Below are positions 14,150 to 21,938 of a stretch of DNA of 36,784 nucleotides, piece after piece; position 1 is the stretch's first letter; each line of letters begins with the position of its first letter. The stretch comes from a bacterium (GTDB lineage Bacteria; Sysuimicrobiota; Sysuimicrobiia; Sysuimicrobiales; Segetimicrobiaceae), in NCBI GenBank assembly GCA_035703895.1, contig DASSXJ010000008.1:1-36784 (forward strand). Reading direction: 5' to 3'. Under the pieces are notes generated by a model, which worked only from the letters and a program-made list of their open reading frames with translations, was not told where the DNA came from and searched no databases. Position numbers and translations under genes: made by a program.

Positions 14150-15294
14150 GCGTCCAGCACCTTCCCTTGGATGTCGCTTTCGAGAAACCGGGGGAGCTCC
14201 AGCGCCTCAAATGGGCACGCGCCGATGCAGATCCCGCATTCCACGCACCGGGACTCCAGCACGATCGCGAGCTCCTTCCTGGCCTGGGCGGCTCTGGTCA
14301 CCCCGGGGTGAGGGCTCGGGACCATCACAATGGCATCGTACGGACAGTCATAGTAGCAGAGCTCGCACCCCGTGCAATTCGCATCCACCACTTGGGCGAT
14401 CCCCGCGTCCCGGATGCCCATCTCCGCGGGTGTCTCGGGGAGCTGATAGGGAATGTAGAGGCCGTACACGACGAGCACGACGGCCAGGGCCACGAGCCAG
14501 GCCGGCGTGATGTACTTCAGAGCCACGTAGGGGAGCAGGAAGAACCAGTCGACGGCCAGCCTGTCCGGCGCGGCTCCGGTCGAGGCGAGGGGTTGGCTCG
14601 CCGCCGGGATCACGGCGGACAAGAGAAACACCGCCCCGAGCGAGAACAGCGTCCACACGGCGGGCGGCCAGACCTTGGGGTGGCGGACGCGGACGTAGTG
14701 CCACCACAGCAGCACGTAGAGCGCGGTGGCGGGGCCCACGTGGAGGAACAACATCCGCGGCAGCAGGAGGTTGGTCGTGCCCGCCCCGCCGAAGAGGGCG
14801 GACCGGAGCGCGCCGCCAACGATCGGGATCGCGGCGAGCGAGTTCCCCGTCATCGCGACCAGCAGTTGGGCGCGCTGGTCCCAGACGAGCATATACCCGT
14901 TCACCCCGATGAAGCCCGCGAACACCAGCAGCATCATGCCGCTGATCCAGGGCTCGTCCCTGCTGAACCGGAACCGTTCCGTGAACCAGTTCCGAAAGAA
15001 ATGCAGCAGGATGGCGACGATGAACCCGTCGGCGGCATACCGGTGAATCCCGCGAATGATCTGTCCGTACGGCACGCCGTCCAGGATGTAATCCACAGAC
15101 GTGTAGGCGTCGTTGAACGACGGGACGTAGTACAGGAAGAGAAAGATCCCGGACAACACGAGGACCGTCAGAAAGAGGTTGGACAGCCCGCCCGTGTAGT
15201 AGAGCGGATTGAAGTCCGCCGGATAGATCCGGTTGATCCAGACATCGAGGCTCAAGGTCCATCGGAGGAGCCCGTTGAGCAGGCGCTTATACAC
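14137..15294 (-). CDS. Dihaem cytochrome b fused to a 2x[4Fe-4S] ferredoxin domain
   Basis: 385 residues. The first part is a cytochrome b core with all four haem ligands: H84 and H98 in helix B, H185 and H199 in helix D (both 14 apart). A further helix ends in DWFFLLPY (249-256), a degenerate counterpart of the PEWY quinone-site motif, and one more helix follows. From residue 300 there is a cytoplasmic bacterial-type ferredoxin with two cluster motifs: C307, C310, C313, C317 and C350, C353, C356, C360. Haem b and two [4Fe-4S] clusters in one chain suggest electron transfer between quinone and a cytoplasmic acceptor. It is the second cytochrome b of this operon. The GTG start overlaps the upstream small gene by 8 bases. 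Confidence 0.88.
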   Translation of the reverse strand: MYKRLLNGLLRWTLSLDVWINRIYPADFNPLYYTGGLSNLFLTVLVLSGIFLFLYYVPSFNDAYTSVDYILDGVPYGQIIRGIHRYAADGFIVAILLHFFRNWFTERFRFSRDEPWISGMMLLVFAGFIGVNGYMLVWDQRAQLLVAMTGNSLAAIPIVGGALRSALFGGAGTTNLLLPRMLFLHVGPATALYVLLWWHYVRVRHPKVWPPAVWTLFSLGAVFLLSAVIPAASQPLASTGAAPDRLAVDWFFLLPYVALKYITPAWLVALAVVLVVYGLYIPYQLPETPAEMGIRDAGIAQVVDANCTGCELCYYDCPYDAIVMVPSPHPGVTRAAQARKELAIVLESRCVECGICIGACPFEALELPRFLESDIQGKVLDACRT

Positions 15295-15481
15295 CGGTCA
15301 GCCCTCCCTTACGCAGGAGGAGGAGGATGAACGAGTACGCGATCAGCACGACCCCGATGAACCCGCCGGTCCACAGCCGGTGGTTTGTCAACTCCCCCCA
15401 AAACATCCCGATCACGCTGACCAGGCTCACCAACGCGAGGAGCACGATCCAGACGCCGTAGGGCACGGACTCGTCCTGCAC
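15287..15481 (-). CDS. 64-residue two-span membrane protein of the cytochrome cluster
   Basis: A GTG start is preceded by GGAGGGGG about 6-9 bases upstream. Two hydrophobic segments (about residues 9-30 and 38-57) flank a short polar loop NHRLWTG; the C-terminus is RKGGLTGV. No family is recognised. It lies between the two cytochrome b genes and overlaps the downstream one by 8 bases, so a small structural subunit is plausible. That role is inference from position. Confidence 0.65.
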   Translation of the reverse strand: MQDESVPYGVWIVLLALVSLVSVIGMFWGELTNHRLWTGGFIGVVLIAYSFILLLLRKGGLTGV

Positions 15482-15484
15482 GCC

Positions 15485-15820
15485 CTACCCCCTCCCTCGT
15501 CCCGGTGAGACCGCCGCCGGCGGGCCGCCGCCTAGCGGCCCTCGCCGGAGCCCGGGGCGGGACCCGGCGACGCGCCGTGCCAGGATCCACTCGTAGAGCC
15601 TAATCGGCCGGCGAACCCGGCCGGCTGCGCGGTCGACCTCATAGAGGAGGAACCCCAGCCACAATCCGACGATGAGCAGGCCGCATCCGAGCACGGCCAC
15701 CTGGACGGCGTGTTGCATCCCAGGCGCCGTGCGCCACATCCTCCAGGCGGCGAGGAACTCGCTCAGGCCCGCGATCGCCGTCCCCAGGAGCACGTAGAAC
15801 AGCCCTTTGCGGAAGACCAT
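15485..15820 (-). CDS. 111-residue membrane protein of the cytochrome cluster
   Basis: The ATG lies one base past the stop of the Rieske-associated cytochrome b, with no separate ribosome-binding site, so translation is probably coupled. Two hydrophobic segments are visible (about residues 6-24 and 40-61), then LLYEVDRAAGRVRRPIRLYEWILARR and a Gly/Arg/Pro-rich tail from residue 88 on. I do not recognise a family. Position suggests an accessory subunit of the complex. Confidence 0.62.
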   Translation of the reverse strand: MVFRKGLFYVLLGTAIAGLSEFLAAWRMWRTAPGMQHAVQVAVLGCGLLIVGLWLGFLLYEVDRAAGRVRRPIRLYEWILARRVAGSRPGLRRGPLGGGPPAAVSPGRGRG

Positions 15821-15821
15821 G

Positions 15822-16982
15822 CTACGACGCCGCCGCCGTCGCCCTCGGAGCGGGGGGCGCGGGACGGGCCGGCGGGGTTTGCGCCTGGCGCGCCTTCCGC
15901 CGGCGGTGGACGAGCTCCCACATGAACGCCGCCACCATCACCACAGCGGTGACCGCCATGATGATCGGCGGATCACGGCTGATGACCGCGATGTTCAGCA
16001 TGATAAGCGCCGTGAACGCGATGAAATACACGAGGGCCAGCATCCCCACCGTGAAGAACAGCGGGCGTTCCAGGGGGCGCGTCTCCTTGGTCCGGTCGAG
16101 GAACGGCACCAGCATCCCGTACCCGATCAACAACGCCGGTGCGATCCCCGCCCACAGCGGCGGCATGTACTTCACCAGCTGGTACAGCGCGAGGAAGTAC
16201 CAGTCCGAGAGGATCGGCAGCGGCGTCCGGTTGGGGTTCGCCCAGCGGCCCATGTCCGTCAACCGCTCGAAGCTCAACCACCCCAGGAACGCCAGGACCA
16301 GGACGATCACAAATGGGGACAGGTTGAGCCGCCTCCGGCGCGTCCGGTAGAAAAACACCTCGGCGAGGATCACGAACACCACCGAGATGCCGAAGTGGAT
16401 CGCATAGAACCGGGTGATGGTGGCCTGCCCGACGGCCGGGCCCCCCAGGAAGATGTACGTGATCGCGTGTCCCAGCCCCGTGTTCCCGAGCAGGGGGATC
16501 TCGTCATAATAGGTCGGCACGGTGAGCACGGTCTTGGCCGCCCAGAACGCCCGCTGGTTCCAGATCAGGAGATAGCCGGTGATCCCCGAGATCATCCCCA
16601 GCACGAGGGATGCGAACAGGATCATCCAGGAGAGCTCTCCTGGCTTCTTGTACTCGCCGGCGAAGTACATGCGGTAGATGCGGAGGGTGATGCAGATGAT
16701 GAGCATGTCCGCCGCGTACTTGTGCATCCCCCGGACCAACCAGCCGAACGGGATGTCGTAGGTGATGTGCTCGATCGACCGGTACGCGCCCGTCGTCGTC
16801 GGGATGTACCACAGCATCAGGATGACGCCGGAGACGATCACCACCATCCACGAGAGCCACACCAGGCTGCCGATGATGTACAAGGGGTTGTCCTGCTTGG
16901 CGGTCTTGGTCTCATCGAAGAGATCCAGGTGCTGCTTGCGGTCCTGGAGCCATTCCTTGAGATTGGCGAGCATCGCGTCCAC
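15822..16982 (-). CDS. Rieske-associated cytochrome b lacking one bis-His haem pair
   Basis: 386 residues with about eight membrane helices, so it covers both the b6-like and subunit IV-like halves. The b6-type block GMHKYAADM...YRMYFAGEYKKPGELSW is clear. H87 (helix B) and H196 (helix D) are the ligands of the haem near the Qo site. The positions of the second pair are R101 (14 after H87) and F210/F211 (14-15 after H196), and neither helix has another histidine, so only one b-type haem can be bound in the usual way. The quinone-site motif is SDWY (259-262) in place of PEWY. It follows the Rieske gene directly. The GTG at 16982 has a G-run upstream; an ATG at 16973 with AGGTGG is an alternative start. 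The C-terminal tail is rich in Arg, Ala and Pro. Confidence 0.9.
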   Translation of the reverse strand: MDAMLANLKEWLQDRKQHLDLFDETKTAKQDNPLYIIGSLVWLSWMVVIVSGVILMLWYIPTTTGAYRSIEHITYDIPFGWLVRGMHKYAADMLIICITLRIYRMYFAGEYKKPGELSWMILFASLVLGMISGITGYLLIWNQRAFWAAKTVLTVPTYYDEIPLLGNTGLGHAITYIFLGGPAVGQATITRFYAIHFGISVVFVILAEVFFYRTRRRRLNLSPFVIVLVLAFLGWLSFERLTDMGRWANPNRTPLPILSDWYFLALYQLVKYMPPLWAGIAPALLIGYGMLVPFLDRTKETRPLERPLFFTVGMLALVYFIAFTALIMLNIAVISRDPPIIMAVTAVVMVAAFMWELVHRRRKARQAQTPPARPAPPAPRATAAAS

Positions 16983-17618
16983 CTAGGCGATCCCCCCCAG
17001 TTCGGCCCCGGTGACGACGATGTCTTCGCCGCGGATCTCGAATTCGAAGTAGCGGGCGCCCCGCGGGGCGGGACCGGAGATGACGTTCCCCGGGTCGTTC
17101 GGGAACGCCGGATCGTAGATGCTGAGGTGACACGGACACCCCATCAGCGCGTGCTTCTCAAACTCGGGAGGCACATACCCTCCGTACCCCGCCGTGATCT
17201 CGTGGAAGTCGGGGATGAAATTGAAGATGCACCCAAGGTGCGGACAGATCCGCTGGAACAGGGCGATGTCAGTCTCGCCCTTGTACCCGACGAACCCCGA
17301 CGCGTTCTCAAACTTCACCTTTTTAGGAAGGCGCACCGCCACCCCGGCGATGTTGGCGGCTTTGTACCCCGTCGGATCGTACTGGACGAATTTCTGGACG
17401 TACGTGAAGTAGAAGAAGTCCCACGGCTTTGCCAGCGCCGTCGTCTTCCCCACGACCTGGGCCCCGCCTTTGGGGAGGTCCGGTTTGATGGTGAAGATCT
17501 GCCAAGGGCCGTCGTTCGGCTTGAGGAACCGGAATAACGGCGACAGCACCGCCACGAGCCCCCCGAGCACCGGGATGGCCGTCAATACCTTCAAGAGCCT
17601 GCGCCTGCCTACCGTCAT
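16983..17618 (-). CDS. Rieske [2Fe-2S] protein of a cytochrome bc-type complex
   Basis: 211 residues. The N-terminus RRRLLKVLTAIPVLGGLVAVLSP is an uncleaved Tat-type signal anchor. The cluster motifs are CPHLGC (C125, H127, C130) and CPCHLS (C161, C163, H164): C125/H127 and C161/H164 bind the cluster, and C130-C163 form the stabilising disulfide. About 30 residues separate the two motifs, including a Tyr/Gly-rich stretch. It takes one electron from quinol at the cytochrome b Qo site and passes it to a cytochrome c. The stop abuts the start of the cytochrome b gene. Confidence 0.95.
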   Translation of the reverse strand: MTVGRRRLLKVLTAIPVLGGLVAVLSPLFRFLKPNDGPWQIFTIKPDLPKGGAQVVGKTTALAKPWDFFYFTYVQKFVQYDPTGYKAANIAGVAVRLPKKVKFENASGFVGYKGETDIALFQRICPHLGCIFNFIPDFHEITAGYGGYVPPEFEKHALMGCPCHLSIYDPAFPNDPGNVISGPAPRGARYFEFEIRGEDIVVTGAELGGIA

Positions 17619-17678
17619 ACGGCCCGCGTCCCCCCTATCGAACGGCGTTCGTATCGCATGGGGCCCCGCCCCTCTATT

Positions 17679-18548
17679 TTACTTAATCGGCGGGTGCTTG
17701 TAGAAGAACGTGTAGATGTAATCCACCAAACCATTGAGTTGGTCCGCCGACAGCTTGCCCCGGTACGACGGCATCAGCCCATGCCCGTCCAGGATCGCAT
17801 TGGTCAGCTCACTCGGGTTGCGCTGGACGATGTAGTTGATATCCGTGAAGATCCCCGGCCCCTCGCCGCGCGACCACGACCACAGCTGGCCGGCCATCTC
17901 GGGACCTCGAGGGCCTTTCCCATCGCCGTTCGCCCCGTGGCACACCGCACACTGTTCATCGTAGAGATGCTTGGCGGCGCTGAGTTCCTCGGGCGACGTC
18001 CGGAACATCATCTCGTAGGCGTTGGCGTCCCAGCGCTGTTGGTTGGTGATCGTCGGATACTTGTTGGCGCCGAACGATGCTTCCGGCCCGAACGCCGGCA
18101 TCGCGGTGTGGGGACGGCCGAGGGTGACGGTCTCGTAGAGGATCGCCGGGGTGATCACGTTTTCCAGATCCCGGTTGTGGAAATTGACCGGCTTGCTCGG
18201 AAGCGGTTCCCGGTTCAGTTCGATATGAAACACGCCGAGGAGCGCGGTCAGGACATCCTTATCGGGGGCCTTCAATGTGGCCGCCATCGGGCCGTTCCCG
18301 TCACCGTTCATGCCGTGGCACACCGCGCAGTTGGCCTCGAAGACCTGCTTGCCCGTGATCGCGTCGGGGACGATGGGCTGTTCGTTCTCGTCGATGACGA
18401 GGGGGATCTCCACTTCCTGGGGAGGGGGCAGCGCCCGGTCCACCTTGGCCCGAGACACATCGACCGACGGCTGGCACGCGGTGAGGGCCAGCACCGCCAC
18501 GAGGGCTGGGACGGCGCTCGGCCAGGCTTCGGGGTTCCTCAACCACAT
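17679..18548 (-). CDS. Dihaem cytochrome c lipoprotein
   Basis: 289 residues. The signal peptide ends in the lipobox LTAC (C25), so the protein is lipid-anchored on the outside. Two cytochrome c domains each have the motif CAVCHG (C74/C77/H78 and C200/C203/H204); possible distal Met ligands are M150 (HTAMPAF) and M259 (GLMPSY). The second domain ends with an ALDY-like LSADQLNGLVDYIYTF helix. It should accept electrons from the Rieske cluster. The start at 18548 is set by GGGAGGA 9 bases upstream; the frame is open 59 codons further without a signal peptide. Maturation would use the ccm genes upstream. Confidence 0.92.
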   Translation of the reverse strand: MWLRNPEAWPSAVPALVAVLALTACQPSVDVSRAKVDRALPPPQEVEIPLVIDENEQPIVPDAITGKQVFEANCAVCHGMNGDGNGPMAATLKAPDKDVLTALLGVFHIELNREPLPSKPVNFHNRDLENVITPAILYETVTLGRPHTAMPAFGPEASFGANKYPTITNQQRWDANAYEMMFRTSPEELSAAKHLYDEQCAVCHGANGDGKGPRGPEMAGQLWSWSRGEGPGIFTDINYIVQRNPSELTNAILDGHGLMPSYRGKLSADQLNGLVDYIYTFFYKHPPIK

Positions 18549-18594
18549 GCCGGTCTGTCCTCCCTCTGCATCCGGCGCGCACCACACCCCCGCA

Positions 18595-18768
18595 TCAAAC
18601 CGCCGAGTCCGGGCTGCCCCGTGCACGCCGACGGCAGCCCGCGAAAAAGCAACGATCGGTGAAGGCTCCGCTTGTATCGGTTCGGAGACACCCCGAGGCG
18701 ATGACGCAGATCTGACACGGGCCATGCTTCTTCCACGAGATCGTTCCGGTCTCCTCCACCCACGGCAC
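18595..18768 (-). CDS. Doubtful 57-residue cysteine-rich reading frame
   Basis: The interval between the carboxypeptidase-regulatory-like gene and the cytochrome c gene (18549-18803) holds this frame. From a GTG at 18768 it reads 57 codons, with cysteines spaced CxxC-x6-C-x12-C-x3-C (outline: PCQIC, SGC, DRC, AGC) and a basic tail. The ribosome-binding site is weak and third-position GC is lower than in neighbours, so it may be chance. If real, the five cysteines suggest a metal or cluster site. Confidence 0.25.
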   Translation of the reverse strand: MPWVEETGTISWKKHGPCQICVIASGCLRTDTSGAFTDRCFFAGCRRRARGSPDSAV

Positions 18769-18803
18769 GCGCGCCGGGCGTTCCGGACCGACCTCGCTCG
18801 GCG

Positions 18804-19904
18804 TTAGGTGGGGCCCCTCCGGAACCGTCTGAGCGCGATCGTCAATCCACCGGCGAGCACCACCCCGAGCCCCGCAGCCACCGCGCCCGGCCAGGGGTCC
18901 CGGGCGGACGGCATCCCGCGCAGGCGCACCACCACCTGTCCGCCGGCAGGGAGCGGGCCGCCGGTCAATCGCTGATACCGCCCCCTGGGTCCGGTCACCG
19001 TGCCTTGTGCGGTGAGACCATCCGCCTCGGCGCGAACGCCGACGTCGGCAACGAGCACCTCCACGTCCTTTGCCCCGTATGGGAGCGACCACGCGAGGCG
19101 GAGTGCGGATTCCCCGGCGCCGAGCTCGTACGAATAGGCCACCTGGGCGGTCCCTGGAGTGAGGGGAAAGACATCCGTGATGCGACCGGCGGCGATGTGT
19201 GGATCCCGCCATCCCGCGAGCGCGCTCACGGTTTCCGCACCCGACGGCAGCGGGAACACGAGCGGATCCCGAGGGCTCACCACCACGGTCCGATCGGTGG
19301 CGTTGGCCAACCCCTGCACCACGCTCACCCGCACCGCCCCCCTCGCTACGTCGAGCACGGCCAACGCGACCGTCCCGCGCACCGCTCCCCGGTCAGATGA
19401 CGGCTCGTACACTGGGAGATCTATATCGCGAACAGGGGCGTCGGCGGAGAGCACCACGCGATCGCTTGCGTATCGAACCCCGCGGTACTCGGTGCTGAGC
19501 ACGAACACGCGAATGCCCCCGAGGGGGAGACTTGGGAACTGAAACCGGCCCGCGGCATCCGAGCTCACCGCCTGATCGGACGATGCGCCCCGTTCGACGA
19601 TCGTGAGCCGGACGGGCTGATGGGCCACCGGGTGTTGTGGCGCAGTGCGATCGATGACCCGGCCCCGAATCTTGCCGTCGCCGGAGGCGCTGAGATCCGC
19701 GGGTCCCCCGAAGACACACGCAGCGACGGCGGCCCCGAAGATGGGCCACAGGACGCGCGTTAGCGTTCGCCCCCCGGCGTTCGTTCGATCGTGTCGCCGG
19801 GCCCAGCGCCCCCGGCCTGCTGCCGAGCCGTCGCGTCGCGCGCTCCGCCCCGTGCGCGCAGATGTATAGAATTGGTGGCGTTGCGAAGCGGAGCGAGCAC
19901 CCAC
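18804..19904 (-). CDS. Exported C-terminally anchored protein with a carboxypeptidase-regulatory-like domain; start unresolved
   Basis: From about residue 48 the product has an export-type sequence (TRVLWPIFGAAVAACVFGG), then a beta-rich domain GKIRGRVIDRTAPQHPVAHQPVRLTIV...SSDAAGRFQFPSLPLG typical of carboxypeptidase-regulatory-like folds, a second beta-rich region, and a C-terminal membrane helix (GAVAAGLGVVLAGGLTIAL) followed by RRFRR. The only in-frame ATG/GTG/TTG before the export sequence is GTG at 19904, which overlaps the upstream small gene by 145 bases and adds 47 Arg/Gly-rich residues that look non-coding. The true start may be a CTG at 19751 or a re-initiation at the CTAA junction (19763-19760). 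Its role near the cytochrome maturation genes is unknown. Confidence 0.68.
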   Translation of the reverse strand: MGARSASQRHQFYTSARTGRSARRDGSAAGRGRWARRHDRTNAGGRTLTRVLWPIFGAAVAACVFGGPADLSASGDGKIRGRVIDRTAPQHPVAHQPVRLTIVERGASSDQAVSSDAAGRFQFPSLPLGGIRVFVLSTEYRGVRYASDRVVLSADAPVRDIDLPVYEPSSDRGAVRGTVALAVLDVARGAVRVSVVQGLANATDRTVVVSPRDPLVFPLPSGAETVSALAGWRDPHIAAGRITDVFPLTPGTAQVAYSYELGAGESALRLAWSLPYGAKDVEVLVADVGVRAEADGLTAQGTVTGPRGRYQRLTGGPLPAGGQVVVRLRGMPSARDPWPGAVAAGLGVVLAGGLTIALRRFRRGPT

Positions 19905-19948
19905 GCCGCGACCGCCGCGGCGAAGATGACCATCACCACGGCCGTCAC
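19760..19948 (-). CDS. 62-residue membrane protein of the cytochrome maturation operon
   Basis: A GTG overlaps the ccmF stop by 4 bases (GTGA), with GAGGGG just upstream. One hydrophobic segment (residues 2-20, ending in VLAPLR) is followed by a polar Arg/Gly/Ala-rich tail. The design resembles the N-terminal anchor of CcmI/CcmH-type proteins, which follow ccmF in many genomes, but no TPR or thiol-reductase domain is present. It may be a remnant or a small partner of CcmF. Family not assigned. Confidence 0.58.
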   Translation of the reverse strand: MTAVVMVIFAAAVAAWVLAPLRNATNSIHLRARGGARDATARQQAGGAGPGDTIERTPGGER

Positions 19949-21933
19949 GGCCCCTCTGACGTCAAAGCGCCCGCGGGCGCACCCGCGAGCGCGGTGGCGG
20001 GACGACGCTCAGGGAGCATCGCGATCACCGCTCCGGCGGTCAGCACGAGGCCGCCGGCCCAGATCCACATCACGAGCGGGTTCACGAGCAGGCGTAGGGT
20101 CGCCTCCCCTTCCCGCGTCCACGCCGCTAGGATCACGTACAGATCATTCGCCGGCGTGCTCCGAAGAGCGACGTCCGTGGTAGCTTCCGAGCTCGTGAGG
20201 AAGAGATTCCGGCTGGCGTCGAGCGGCCCGAGATCCCGCGCCCCCGCGAACGCGTGGAGCCGGGCGGTCACCACCAGCGCACCGTTGCGCGTCGCCTCTG
20301 AGATCCCCTCGTACCTGATCCGATACCGAGCCACTTGGACGGAGTCGCCCGGCCGGAGGGTCGCCACGCGCTGAGTGCTGAACACCGAGGATCCGGTGAT
20401 CCCGGCAAAGACCAGCAGGATCCCGAGATGCACGACGTATCCGCCGTACCGCCTCCGATTCCCCATGACGAGCGCCCACAGCGCCGCCACGCCGCCGGTG
20501 TCCCCGTGGGTCCGGCGGAGCCGGATCCCTCGAATGAACTCGAGCGTGATGGTCGCGGCGACGAACCCGCACAGGGCGAATGCCAGCACCGCGCCGGGGG
20601 CCCGGACGCCGGCGGCGAGCAGCGCGAGCCCGAGGGACACGCCGGACGCGCCCGGGGCGAGGAAGTCGCGTCGAAGGTCCGACGCCGTCGCCCGCCGCCA
20701 CGCCAATAGCGGTCCTACGCCCATCAACAGCAAGAGGAGCAGCGCCAGTGGTGAGATGACGTGATCGAAGAAGGGCGGCCCCACGTTCACCCGCCGTCCC
20801 GTGAGGGCCTCAGAGACCACCGGGAACACTGTTCCCAGAAACACGGCGAACGCGGTGGTGAGAAAGACCACGTTGTTCAAGAGAAACGCGCTCTCCCGAG
20901 AGAGCACTGCGTCCAGGTGGTTCCGGCTGCGGAGCGCTTCCCACCTCCACGCCAGCAGGGCGAACGCCGCGACCATGGCGAGCGCGAGGAACCCGAGGAA
21001 ATACGCGCCCAGCGGCGATTGGGTAAACGAGTGGATGCTGCTGAGCACGCCGCTGCGTGTTAGGAACGTGCCGAAGATCGACAGCCCGAACGCAAGCACG
21101 ACCAGGAGCGCGGTCCACTGGCCGAGCATCGCCCGGCGTTCCTGGATCATCACCGAGTGGAGAAACGCGGTGGCCACCAGCCACGGCATCAGCGCCGCGT
21201 TCTCCACGGGATCCCAGGCCCAATACCCCCCCCATCCCAACACGACGTAGGACCACTTCGCTCCGAACATCAGACCCATGCTCAGGCAGTACCATGCCCA
21301 CAGCATCCAGCGGCGCGCCAGGAGCACTCCCGCCTCCTCGATCGCTCCGTCCGCCAGCGCCGCGACCACGATCGCAAAGGGCACGGTCAGGCCGACGAAC
21401 CCGAGGTACAGCGTGGGCGGATGGATCGCCATCCATGGGTTGAGCAGCAGGGGGTTCATCCCCCGTCCATCCGCGGGCGGGAACGGCACCGTAACGAACG
21501 GCGAGGCCACCGCGACCAGCATGAAGAGGAAAAATGCCGAGACGGCAGCGCATACCCCGACCACCCCGGGGAGGAGCCGCGGTCGGTCCCGCCCGACGCT
21601 CCGGATGATCGCCAACGAGTACCCCGAGAGGATCAGCGCCCACAGCAACAGCGACCCTTCCATGCCGCCCCAGAACGAGGTGAGATCATACACCACGGCC
21701 TGGGCGTTGCTGACGTGGCTCGTCACGTACGCAAACGAATAGTCGCGCGCAAGGAGCGCGCCCGCCAGCACGACACCGGCGAGGGCCTCGAGCGCCGCGA
21801 CCATCCAGACGGCTCGGACCGCACTCGTCACGAGCTCCGGCCGCCGGGATCGCGCCCCCAACCAGGCGGCCGCGAGAGCGTAGACGGCAAGAACGAGGGC
21901 GGAGGCGAGACCAAACCTGCCGAGATCAGCCAC
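19945..21933 (-). CDS. ccmF: Cytochrome c haem lyase subunit CcmF
   Basis: 662 residues with about 14-15 membrane helices. The tryptophan-rich WWD haem-handling domain GWGGYWAWDPVENAALMPW is at residues 233-251, preceded by the conserved HPPTLYLGFVG (171-181) with a candidate haem-ligand His. The C-terminal CcmF_C part has an external beta-rich loop (about 520-620) and a last helix. It joins haem delivered by CcmE to the CxxCH thiols of apocytochrome c on the outer face of the membrane. The GTG start is preceded by AGAGGT within the end of ccmE. Transcribed after ccmABCDE. Confidence 0.96.
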   Translation of the reverse strand: MADLGRFGLASALVLAVYALAAAWLGARSRRPELVTSAVRAVWMVAALEALAGVVLAGALLARDYSFAYVTSHVSNAQAVVYDLTSFWGGMEGSLLLWALILSGYSLAIIRSVGRDRPRLLPGVVGVCAAVSAFFLFMLVAVASPFVTVPFPPADGRGMNPLLLNPWMAIHPPTLYLGFVGLTVPFAIVVAALADGAIEEAGVLLARRWMLWAWYCLSMGLMFGAKWSYVVLGWGGYWAWDPVENAALMPWLVATAFLHSVMIQERRAMLGQWTALLVVLAFGLSIFGTFLTRSGVLSSIHSFTQSPLGAYFLGFLALAMVAAFALLAWRWEALRSRNHLDAVLSRESAFLLNNVVFLTTAFAVFLGTVFPVVSEALTGRRVNVGPPFFDHVISPLALLLLLLMGVGPLLAWRRATASDLRRDFLAPGASGVSLGLALLAAGVRAPGAVLAFALCGFVAATITLEFIRGIRLRRTHGDTGGVAALWALVMGNRRRYGGYVVHLGILLVFAGITGSSVFSTQRVATLRPGDSVQVARYRIRYEGISEATRNGALVVTARLHAFAGARDLGPLDASRNLFLTSSEATTDVALRSTPANDLYVILAAWTREGEATLRLLVNPLVMWIWAGGLVLTAGAVIAMLPERRPATALAGAPAGALTSEGP

Positions 21934-21938
21934 GCCGA

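Noticed and set aside
15807-17537. Plus-strand open frame of 576 codons
   Set aside because: Antisense to the cytochrome b and Rieske genes, whose ligands and membrane helices are clear on the other strand.
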